Below are positions 1-5,980 of a stretch of DNA of 8,418 bases, piece by piece. The stretch comes from JAHEEL01 sp964581295. Lineage in GTDB: Bacteria > Actinomycetota > Acidimicrobiia > Spongiisociales > UBA5794. The notes beneath the pieces are model-generated. The model searched no databases. It saw only the letters and a list, made by a program, of their open reading frames with translations, and was not told where the DNA came from. The first letter of the stretch is position 1; each line of letters begins with the position of its first letter. The translations under genes were made by a program, and so were the position numbers. The stretch spans positions 1 to 8,418 of the forward strand of contig CAZONX010000093.1 of NCBI GenBank assembly GCA_964581295.1, given 5' to 3'.

Positions 1-383
1 GGGATGACGTCGCGCGTTGTCTTTTGTTCGTATTCGGCGAACTGAGGCCACTCGGTCTTCTGACGGCTCCAGATGTCGTCGTGCTCGTGTCCCTCGGCGA
101 TACGGGCGGAGACGCCTACCGAATCCGCACCCACCTCGACTGTGGTTGCCGGATTCGCCACCACGTTGTGGAGCCAGTCGGGATTCGTGTCGGCGCCCGC
201 CTTCGAAGCGAAGACAGCGTATCCGCTAGGGGTCGCTTGATACATGAGAGGAGTTACGCGTTCGGTGCCGGTTCTGGCGCCGGCGTGGTGCAGGAGCAGC
301 AACGGTGCTCCCTCGAACACGCCGCCAACCTTGCCGTCATTAGCTCGGAACTCGTCGATGATCTGGGTATTCCAGTCGCTCAC
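1..383 (-). CDS. Deazaflavin (F420)-dependent nitroreductase family protein, 3' end cut by window edge
   Basis: The minus strand reads without a stop from a GTG at 383 to the window edge, giving 127 complete codons. The protein starts MSDWNTQIIDEFRAN, continues KVGGVFEGAPLLLLHHAGARTGTERVTPLMY (split here as residues 18-48), then has FASKAGADTNPDWLHNVVAN near residues 58-77 and ends in FAEYEQKTTRDVI. This is the typical pattern of the Ddn-like split-barrel family (deazaflavin-dependent nitroreductases and F420H2-dependent quinone reductases), usually about 140-150 residues, so roughly 10-15 C-terminal residues lie outside the window. Family members are mostly cytoplasmic or membrane-associated and use reduced F420 to reduce quinones, nitro compounds or other electrophiles; the natural substrate here cannot be told. 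The GTG start is chosen because a strong purine-rich ribosome site precedes it. An in-frame ATG pair further upstream (about 477-472) would add some 30 unconserved residues and has no good ribosome site. Confidence 0.88.
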   Translation of the reverse strand, partial: MSDWNTQIIDEFRANDGKVGGVFEGAPLLLLHHAGARTGTERVTPLMYQATPSGYAVFASKAGADTNPDWLHNVVANPATTVEVGADSVGVSARIAEGHEHDDIWSRQKTEWPQFAEYEQKTTRDVI

Positions 384-392
384 AGTGTGCTG

Positions 393-401
393 CTCCTCCT
401 C
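393..401 (-). promoter_or_regulatory. Ribosome binding site that fixes the GTG start of the deazaflavin reductase
   Basis: On the minus strand the bases read GAGGAGGAG, nine nucleotides upstream of the GTG at 383-381. This is a strong match to the anti-Shine-Dalgarno complement at good spacing, and the protein conserved with the family begins directly after it, so it favours this start over the upstream ATGs. Confidence 0.7.
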
Positions 402-539
402 GGTGGTGCCCCAGCGAATGTCGCTGCTCTCGCCGGCATGTTCTCCAACCGAGGTTGGCGGCATCATGTTCCCGTCAGATGCGGGCGGCAATCCGCGCCG
501 TCTGCGATTGGGCGAAGACGGTGCCAGGGCCGCACACTC

Positions 540-563
540 GGGCGACCGTGCTGCCGGTCGCCC
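540..563. promoter_or_regulatory. Perfect 9-bp inverted repeat (hairpin) upstream of SulP gene
   Basis: GGGCGACCG at 540-548 and CGGTCGCCC at 555-563 are exact reverse complements separated by the six bases TGCTGC. The stem is nearly all G-C. No T-run follows on either strand, and it lies between divergent genes, so an intrinsic terminator is unlikely. It ends 62 nt before the SulP ATG and just before a TANNNT box, which is consistent with an operator or a leader hairpin. The role is inferred. Confidence 0.45.
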
Positions 564-625
564 TCTGGGCGGGTAGTCTCTGGTCAATCCAAATCGGAGT
601 CTTCGGAGTTGGAACCTGGTGCCTC

Positions 626-2371
626 ATGAAATGGCTTGAGAACATACGATCGCTCTTTCGCAAGGAGACGCTCGGCAGCGACGCCGTGGCCGGCGTCGTG
701 CTCGGCGTCGAGAGTGTTCCAGACGGACTCGCGGGCGGGCTGCTCGCCGGTGTGAACCCGGTCTACGGCCTCTATGGCTACATGGTTGGGACGTTCACCG
801 GGGGGTTGACCACAAGTTCGTCGTTCATGGCCGTCCAGGCGACCGGAGCGATGGCGATCGTCGTTGCCGACGTCGCGGTCGTGCACGCATCGGAAGATCC
901 CGACCGAGCCCTGTTCACCTTGTCGATCGTCACCGGCATCGTGATGCTTGTTGCCGGCCTACTCAAGCTCGGTTCGATCCTTCGGTTTGTCTCGAACGCA
1001 GTGATGGTTGGCTTCATCAACGCCGTCGGCGTGAACATCATCCTGGGGCAACTCGATGATTTCTCGGGCTACGAGGCAAATGGTCCAAACCGTGTGTGGC
1101 GCGCGTTCGATCTGCTGTTCAACTTCGGCCAGGTGCATTGGCCCACGCTCGTCATCGGTATCGCGACGATTGCGCTGATTCTCACCCTCGAGCGCACCAA
1201 GCTCGGACCGCTCGGCATGGTGGTTGCCATTGTTGCGACTTCGGGGCTCGTCCAGATCCTCGGATGGGAGGTTGCGTCGCTCAACGACATCGCCGACATT
1301 CCGAGTTCGCTCCCGCTCCCGATGCTTCCCGACATCAGCCTCGTCCCGGTTCTGATCATTCCTGCCCTCTCGCTCGCGTTCGTTGGGTTGGTCCAGGGCG
1401 CGGGAATCTCGGCGAATTTCCCAAATCCGGATGGTACGTACCCAAGGGCCTCGCGCGACTTCGTTGGGCAGGGCGCCGCGAATGTGGCGTCGGGCTTCTT
1501 CCAGGGCATGCCGGTCGGCGGCTCGATGTCGGCGAGCTCTCTCGTCAAGGCAGCAGGCGCCAAGACGCGCCTTGCGCTAATCATCGCGAGCGTCGTCATG
1601 GCAATCGTGATTCTCGTATTCGGTGACGCCGTTGGCTACATCGCAATGCCGGCGCTCGCCGGCCTGTTGATGACCGTTGGCTACCGCACCATCAAGCCGG
1701 AAGACATCAAGGCCATGTGGAAGACGGGAGCGATGCAGGCGACCGTGATGGTCGTGACGTTCGTTCTCACGATGGTCATTCCGTTGCAGTACGCCGTGCT
1801 CGTGGGCGTCGGAATCTCAATGATCCTCTATATCGCCAACCAGTCGAACCAGGTGGTCATCAAGCAGTGGATCTTGGTCGACGGGCGCATGCGCGAGACG
1901 GATCCGCCCGCCGATGTGGCTGCCGACGCGGCGCTGATCCTTCAGCCGTACGGAAGCCTCTTCTTCGCTTCCGCGCCCGTGTTCGAGGAGAATCTGCCCA
2001 GTGTCACCGACGAGACCACGAACGCGGTCGTGATCCTGCGTTTGCGCGGACGGAGTGATCTGGGCTCGACGTTCATGGACGTCCTCTTGAAGTATGCCCA
2101 GTCGCTCGCCGATGCTGACAGTCAGCTGATGCTCGTGTCCGCGAATGAGAACATGCACGAGCAGTTGAAGGTCGCCGGTGTGGCCGATGTCGTTGGCGAC
2201 GACAACATCTACACATCGGACGAGTGGGTCAACAAGACCGTCAAGGGCGCCTACGAAGACGCGATGATGCTGATCGAGAGTGGAGCAGCGACGACGGAAT
2301 CGCCGAGCGCTCCTCCGTCGGACGACGAACAGTCCGGGGCGGAACCGGCCGAGACCGATCCGACGAACTAG
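626..2371 (+). CDS. SulP/SLC26-family anion transporter with C-terminal STAS domain
   Basis: A 581-residue inner-membrane protein. Residues about 17-405 are a run of hydrophobic helices. The SulP hallmark is visible early (VPDGLAGGLLAGVNPVYGLY, 31-50) and again at about 277-315, where an SRDFVGQG stretch leads to GFFQGMPVGGS and a KAAGAKT segment. Residues about 435-550 form a STAS domain (ALILQPYGSLFFASA at 436-450, VVILRLRGRSDLG at 468-480, LMLVSANENMHEQLKVAGV at 501-519), followed by an acidic, probably disordered tail (about 553-581). SulP proteins carry sulfate, bicarbonate, dicarboxylates or other anions; the substrate cannot be read from the sequence. The ATG at 626 is chosen because the recognisable protein begins there, although its ribosome site (GGAA at 611-614) is weak. 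Reading stays open upstream to 455 but those residues look non-coding. The cobalt/nickel transporter genes follow after 52 nt, so read-through is possible. Confidence 0.9.
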   Translation: MKWLENIRSLFRKETLGSDAVAGVVLGVESVPDGLAGGLLAGVNPVYGLYGYMVGTFTGGLTTSSSFMAVQATGAMAIVVADVAVVHASEDPDRALFTLSIVTGIVMLVAGLLKLGSILRFVSNAVMVGFINAVGVNIILGQLDDFSGYEANGPNRVWRAFDLLFNFGQVHWPTLVIGIATIALILTLERTKLGPLGMVVAIVATSGLVQILGWEVASLNDIADIPSSLPLPMLPDISLVPVLIIPALSLAFVGLVQGAGISANFPNPDGTYPRASRDFVGQGAANVASGFFQGMPVGGSMSASSLVKAAGAKTRLALIIASVVMAIVILVFGDAVGYIAMPALAGLLMTVGYRTIKPEDIKAMWKTGAMQATVMVVTFVLTMVIPLQYAVLVGVGISMILYIANQSNQVVIKQWILVDGRMRETDPPADVAADAALILQPYGSLFFASAPVFEENLPSVTDETTNAVVILRLRGRSDLGSTFMDVLLKYAQSLADADSQLMLVSANENMHEQLKVAGVADVVGDDNIYTSDEWVNKTVKGAYEDAMMLIESGAATTESPSAPPSDDEQSGAEPAETDPTN

Positions 2372-2423
2372 CCCGACAACTGCCGGGGTAGCCTGAGAAG
2401 TCGCCGAACGAGGACAGACCGCG

Positions 2424-3104
2424 ATGCACATCCCCGATGGAGTGATTGGCCCCGGCGTGAGCGCCGCCGCGGGTGTGGTCGCCGCCGGGGGATTCGGCGT
2501 CGCAGTCTCACGGTCTCGCCGTTACCTGACCGATCGGCTGGTACCGCTCGCTGCACTCGTCACTGCGTTCGTGTTCGCCGCCCAGATGATCAACTTCCCC
2601 GTGCTCCCTGGCATGTCGGGACATCTCCTCGGCGGTGTGCTTGCCGCGGTGCTCGTTGGTCCATGGGCTGGGTTCTTGGTGATCGCCATCGTCCTCATCA
2701 TCCAGGCGTTCCTGTTCGCCGACGGTGGCCTCACCGCGCTCGGCCTGAATATCGTGAACATGGCGTTGATCGGGGCCGTCGGTGGCTACGTGGTGTATCG
2801 GCTGATCTTCCGTCTCGCCGGGTCCCGACCGGACCGAGTTGCGGGCGCCGCCAGCGTGGCGGCGTTTCTCTCGGTCCCGCTCGCCGGACTCGGCTTCGTC
2901 GTCGAGTTCGCTCTTGGTGGTACGGCGGAGAGCTTCTCGATGGGGGCGATCCTCGTGGCCATGGTGAGCACCCACCTCCTGATCGGAGTTGGCGAGGGCA
3001 TCATCACGTTCTTCGTCGTAGGCGCGGTGATGAAGGCTCGCCCAGATCTGGTCTATGGGTCGCCGACGTTCGCCGGCCGCCGGACCGAGGAGCTGACGAC
3101 GTGA
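2424..3104 (+). CDS. cbiM: ECF-type cobalt/nickel transporter substrate-binding membrane subunit CbiM
   Basis: A 226-residue integral membrane protein, the metal-binding S component of a group II energy-coupling-factor importer. It begins MHIPDG, the CbiM/NikM signature in which the free N-terminus and His2 bind the metal. The second ligand histidine is H67 in GMSGHLLGG (63-71), at the same number as in the structurally known NikM2. Other family blocks are FAAQMINFPV (51-60), FADGGLTALGLNIVNMALIG (98-117) and STHLLIGVGEGIITF (182-196). About six or seven membrane helices are apparent. The ATG at 2424 is supported by a GAGGA nine bases upstream and by the need for MHIPDG to be the exact N-terminus. 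The stop overlaps the next start (GTGA at 3101-3104). Co2+ versus Ni2+ cannot be decided from the sequence. No cobalamin riboswitch is seen upstream. Confidence 0.93.
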   Translation: MHIPDGVIGPGVSAAAGVVAAGGFGVAVSRSRRYLTDRLVPLAALVTAFVFAAQMINFPVLPGMSGHLLGGVLAAVLVGPWAGFLVIAIVLIIQAFLFADGGLTALGLNIVNMALIGAVGGYVVYRLIFRLAGSRPDRVAGAASVAAFLSVPLAGLGFVVEFALGGTAESFSMGAILVAMVSTHLLIGVGEGIITFFVVGAVMKARPDLVYGSPTFAGRRTEELTT

Positions 3105-3421
3105 ATCGCAATGCCGTCGGGTGGTTCGTCGTCGGAGTTCTCGTGACGGTCGTCGTTGCTGTGGTCCTGTCTCAGTTCGCGTCGAGCAGCCCCGACGGAC
3201 TCGAATATGTCGCTGAACAGCAGGGGTTCAGCGATCAGGCTGAGGATCACGATTTCGCCGACACGCAGCTTGCCGACTATGGCGACAACCTCGAAGGCGA
3301 TGGCTTCCTTTCAACCGGAATCTCCGGATTGGTCGGCGTAGTCGCAGCTCTCGCCGCCGGATTCGGATTGTTCTGGCTGGTTCGGGCTCCGAAAACCGAC
3401 GCTTCGGATTCGGAACCGTGA
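3101..3421 (+). CDS. PDGLE-domain (CbiN-like) small subunit of the cobalt/nickel ECF transporter
   Basis: A 106-residue protein starting at GTG 3101, overlapping the cbiM stop by four bases. An N-terminal helix (about 7-26) is followed by SPDGLEYVAEQQGF (30-43), the defining PDGLE motif, then a loop rich in Asp and Glu (about 45-67, with D45, E48, D49, H50, D51, D54, D59, D62, E65, D67), then a second helix (about 73-95) and a charged cytoplasmic tail. PDGLE proteins sit beside or are fused to CbiM/NikM and replace or resemble CbiN, a two-helix accessory subunit needed for metal loading. The acidic loop should face outside and could hold divalent metal, which is inference. Reading stays open well upstream of 3101, but that part overlaps cbiM and is not conserved-looking. 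The symbol cbiN is withheld because PDGLE proteins are only functionally CbiN-like. Confidence 0.87.
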   Translation: MNRNAVGWFVVGVLVTVVVAVVLSQFASSSPDGLEYVAEQQGFSDQAEDHDFADTQLADYGDNLEGDGFLSTGISGLVGVVAALAAGFGLFWLVRAPKTDASDSEP

Positions 3422-4182
3422 GCTGGGGTCACGTTCACGCGTTGTATCGCCACGGTGCCTCCCCCGTGCACGGAGTCGCCGCCCAGGTGAAGATCGTTGC
3501 GGCGTTCGGTCTGGTCTTCTCTATCGCTCTCACACCACGGACCGCGATCTGGGCGTTTTTCGTGTATGCCGTCGCGGTCGCCGCCCTCATAGCGATTGCA
3601 CGGCTGCCGCTCGCGTACATTGCCCGCAGATCCATCGTCCTGATCCCATTTGTGCTGGTCGCCTTGCTCTTCCCGCTGTTCGGTTCCGGCGATCGCGTCG
3701 ACGTATTTGGCGTGCCCCTCTCTGAACAGGGATTGTGGGATCTATGGAATGTGGTGGTCAAGGCCGGACTTGGATTTCTGATTGCGGTAGTCCTCGGGGC
3801 GACAACGGAGATCGCCGACCTGTTGCGTGGTCTCGACGCGTTGCACATGCCCCGCATCGTGACGTCCATCATCGGATTCGCCGTCCGCTACATCGACATC
3901 GTCGGTGCCGACTTTGCCCGGATGCGCGTTGCGATCTCCTCGCGCGGCTACCGCGGACGGTCTGTGGCCGCGTGGGGTATCTATGCCCGGTCGGTCGGGA
4001 CTGTGTTCGTGCGTACCTATGAGCGGGGGGAGCGGGTGTATCTCGCCATGCTGTCGCGCATGTATCGGGGCACGATGCCCGTTGCAAGCGCTGTTGTGGT
4101 CCCCGCTGCACAATGGGCCGCGGCGGCGCTCATCGTCGGAGGCGCTGCATCGGTAATGGTTGCATCGAGAGTGATGGCATGA
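3418..4182 (+). CDS. cbiQ: ECF transporter T component CbiQ
   Basis: A 254-residue membrane protein that couples ATP hydrolysis by CbiO to the metal-binding CbiM. It starts at GTG 3418, overlapping the previous stop by four bases (GTGA). Helices occupy about residues 25-60, 72-90, 113-130 and 222-249. The cytoplasmic coupling region carries the two X-R-X motifs typical of EcfT/CbiQ proteins: SRG at 175-177 (in AISSRGYRG) and SRM at 213-215 (in MLSRMYRGTM), which dock into grooves of the ATPases. FAVRYIDIV (154-162) and TYERGERVYLAML (200-212) are also family-like. The stop overlaps the cbiO start as ATGA at 4179-4182. Length and order match standard cbiMNQO loci, and I see no missing key residue. 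Confidence 0.92.
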   Translation: MSWGHVHALYRHGASPVHGVAAQVKIVAAFGLVFSIALTPRTAIWAFFVYAVAVAALIAIARLPLAYIARRSIVLIPFVLVALLFPLFGSGDRVDVFGVPLSEQGLWDLWNVVVKAGLGFLIAVVLGATTEIADLLRGLDALHMPRIVTSIIGFAVRYIDIVGADFARMRVAISSRGYRGRSVAAWGIYARSVGTVFVRTYERGERVYLAMLSRMYRGTMPVASAVVVPAAQWAAAALIVGGAASVMVASRVMA

Positions 4183-4940
4183 GCACTCCGATCATCGAAA
4201 TCGAGGGCCTCAGCTATCGCTATCCCGACGGAACGGTTGCGCTCGACGATGTCGACCTCCACATTCACGAGGGCGAGCGCGTCGCCCTGCTGGGACCGAA
4301 TGGCGCGGGCAAGACCACCCTGATTCTCCACATGAACGGCATCCACCTGCCGCAAACAGGGCGGGTCGCCGTCTCCGGCTCTCTGGTCACCGAGGACAAT
4401 CTCCCCGGCATTCGGAGACGGGTCGGCATCGTCTTCCAGGACCCGGACGATCAGTTGTTCATGCCGACGGTCCAACAGGATGTCGCCTTTGGCCCCGCGA
4501 ACCTCGGGCTGGTAGGAACCGAGCTCGACGAACGCGTCGCTGCTGCGCTGGCATCCGTTGAGGTTGCCGATCTTGCCGATCGCCCGCCAAATCACCTTTC
4601 CTTCGGGCAGAAGCGCAGAGTCGCGATCGCCGGCGTCATGGCGATGAAGCCGGAGATCCTGATCCTCGACGAGCCAACCTCGAATCTCGACCCGGCGAGT
4701 CGCAACGATCTCACCGGCATCCTCGACGGGCTCGACGTCACCCGGCTGATCGTGACCCACGATCTCCTCTACGCGCTTGAAGTCTGTGAACGCTCCCTGA
4801 TCATCGACGCCGGAAGGATCGTTGCCGACGGGCCCACCCTCGACATCCTTGCGGATGCCGATCTGCTCGCAGCGCATCGATTAGCCCTCCCGGCCGGTCT
4901 CAACATCGAGGACTTCGGAAGCCGATGGCGGCGCATGTGA
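4179..4940 (+). CDS. cbiO: ECF transporter ATPase subunit CbiO
   Basis: A 253-residue ABC ATPase that powers metal uptake, expected to act as a homodimer on the cytoplasmic face of CbiQ. All nucleotide-binding elements are present: Walker A GPNGAGKT (39-46), Q-loop FQDPDDQLF (86-94, Q87), signature LSFGQKRRVAIAG (140-152), Walker B ILILDEP (160-166, catalytic E165), D-loop SNLD (168-171) and H-loop VTHD (192-195, H194). FQDPDDQLF is characteristic of ECF-type ATPases, and the signature has LSFGQ instead of the usual LSGGQ, which is common in this subfamily. The ATG at 4179 overlaps the cbiQ stop by four bases, and the 3' end overlaps the start of menC. Only one ATPase gene is present, as usual for dedicated group II transporters. 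Confidence 0.94.
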   Translation: MSTPIIEIEGLSYRYPDGTVALDDVDLHIHEGERVALLGPNGAGKTTLILHMNGIHLPQTGRVAVSGSLVTEDNLPGIRRRVGIVFQDPDDQLFMPTVQQDVAFGPANLGLVGTELDERVAAALASVEVADLADRPPNHLSFGQKRRVAIAGVMAMKPEILILDEPTSNLDPASRNDLTGILDGLDVTRLIVTHDLLYALEVCERSLIIDAGRIVADGPTLDILADADLLAAHRLALPAGLNIEDFGSRWRRM

Positions 4941-5980
4941 CAGACCTCACTGAGTCCGATGCGGCCATCACCGGTCGCATGTGGGATCTAGCCCTGCCGC
5001 TCCGAGCACCGTTCGCGAACGCCGCCGGGCACATCACCCATCGGCGCGTGATCCTGGTGGCCGTAGACGACGGCGAAGCCGTCGGGTGGGGAGAGGCGGC
5101 GCCCTACCCGGGGATAACTCCCGACTCGATCGACGACGCCTGGGAGACGCTCGAGCGCGGAACGGTGCTTTCTCCGACGGCCGCTGCATCGCTCGACGAA
5201 GCAGGCGCCGATCTCGAAGCACGTCGCAATAATCGGCCGCTGTGGGCGGCGATCGGAGGCTCATATCGAACGATCCCAACGTCGATAGCGGTCGGCCTAG
5301 GAGAAGATCCGGCGGATCGAGTCGCCGCCACCGGGGCCCGAGGGGCGAAGCTGAAGATCCGTCCAGGCGATGATGTGGCACGCGTGGCGGCATTGCGCGC
5401 CGCGTACCCGGATCTATCGGTCGGCGTTGACGCGAACGGCTCCTATCGGTGGGACGAGCGGGACCCGCTTCTCGAGCTCGATGCGCTCGGCGTGGACTAC
5501 ATCGAGCAACCGTTCGCGACGGATGATCTCGCTGCTCACGGCCGGTTGCGGGACGAGATCGTCGCCGCGGTGGCGCTCGACGAAACGATCGATTCCACCG
5601 CAGCGGCCATTCGAGCGATCGACGCCGGTGCCTGTGATCTTGTCGTCGTCAAACCCGGTCGGCTCGGCCTCGCCGCAGCGAGAACAATCCACGACATTGC
5701 CCTCGCCGCGGGCATTCGAATCAAGGCGTCGGGCCTCATCGAGACCGATGTGGGACGTGCCCACACACTGGCGGTTGCCTCGTTGCCCGCCGCAACATGG
5801 TCCGACATCGCCGCAGCGTCATGGTTCTTCTCTGCGGCGATCTCGGGAGATGCTGCCACTGCGGAGGACGGTCATCTCACCCTGGGGGAACAGTCCGGAA
5901 TCGGAGTCGATCCAGATCCTGAAGTATTCGCTCCCTACGTCGTGCGAGAATCGGTCCTCGGCTCGAGGATCTGGGACTGA
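4925..5980 (+). CDS. menC: o-Succinylbenzoate synthase MenC (enolase superfamily)
   Basis: A 351-residue cytoplasmic enzyme of the muconate-lactonizing subgroup of the enolase superfamily. As MenC it would dehydrate SHCHC to o-succinylbenzoate in menaquinone synthesis. Visible parts, numbered from ATG 4925: capping domain 1-115; KLK at 142-144 (acid/base Lys144); metal ligands D169 (VDANGSY), E194 (YIEQPF) and D219 (ALDET); and Lys243 in VVVKPGRLG (240-248) on the opposite face. The late motif SGLIETDVGRAHTLAVASL (269-287) matches the ETGIGRA block of OSBS and N-acylamino-acid racemase (NSAR) enzymes and argues against dipeptide epimerase. NSAR activity remains possible. Two starts are plausible: ATG 4925 with GGAAG only three bases upstream, or GTG 4937, which would give the same 4-nt GTGA overlap with cbiO as at the other junctions. 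The 3' end overlaps the opposing thioesterase gene. Confidence 0.82.
   Translation: MAAHVTDLTESDAAITGRMWDLALPLRAPFANAAGHITHRRVILVAVDDGEAVGWGEAAPYPGITPDSIDDAWETLERGTVLSPTAAASLDEAGADLEARRNNRPLWAAIGGSYRTIPTSIAVGLGEDPADRVAATGARGAKLKIRPGDDVARVAALRAAYPDLSVGVDANGSYRWDERDPLLELDALGVDYIEQPFATDDLAAHGRLRDEIVAAVALDETIDSTAAAIRAIDAGACDLVVVKPGRLGLAAARTIHDIALAAGIRIKASGLIETDVGRAHTLAVASLPAATWSDIAAASWFFSAAISGDAATAEDGHLTLGEQSGIGVDPDPEVFAPYVVRESVLGSRIWD

Larger units (their letters stand above)
384..625. other. Divergent intergenic region between deazaflavin reductase and SulP transporter
   Basis: This 242-nt stretch separates two genes that point away from each other, so promoters in both directions must lie here. 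It remains open in the SulP reading frame up to 455, but the extra residues look like random GC-rich translation, not conserved protein. A perfect inverted repeat sits at 540-563. A TAGTCT at 574-579 has the TANNNT shape of a -10 box pointing to SulP, but no convincing -35 box is at the right distance. TCGGAGT is repeated at 594-600 and 603-609. I found no B12-box, T-box or other riboswitch core. Confidence 0.5.

Noticed and set aside
540..563. Intrinsic terminator
   Set aside because: The stem is strong but no T-run follows on either strand, and the flanking genes diverge.
455..625. Upstream extension of the SulP gene to an ATG at 455
   Set aside because: The added 57 residues are unlike SulP N-termini and contain the hairpin region; the conserved protein begins at 626.
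384..625. Cobalamin riboswitch upstream of the transporter block
   Set aside because: No B12-box-like sequence or multi-stem core was found by eye.
24..629. Long plus-strand open frame opposite the deazaflavin reductase
   Set aside because: Its translation is Arg- and Ser-rich with no family pattern, while the opposite strand reads a clearly conserved protein from 383 to 1.
1069..1599. 176-residue open frames on both strands inside the SulP gene
   Set aside because: Both overlap the conserved SulP signature region and have composition typical of out-of-frame reading.
2663..3100. Upstream extension of the PDGLE gene through cbiM
   Set aside because: The extension is out-of-frame cbiM sequence, Arg- and Gly-rich; GTG 3101 gives the expected family N-terminus and a 4-nt overlap.
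4017..4877. 286-residue minus-strand open frame under cbiQ and cbiO
   Set aside because: It is a high-GC antisense shadow of a complete, motif-perfect CbiO; it has no recognisable domain.
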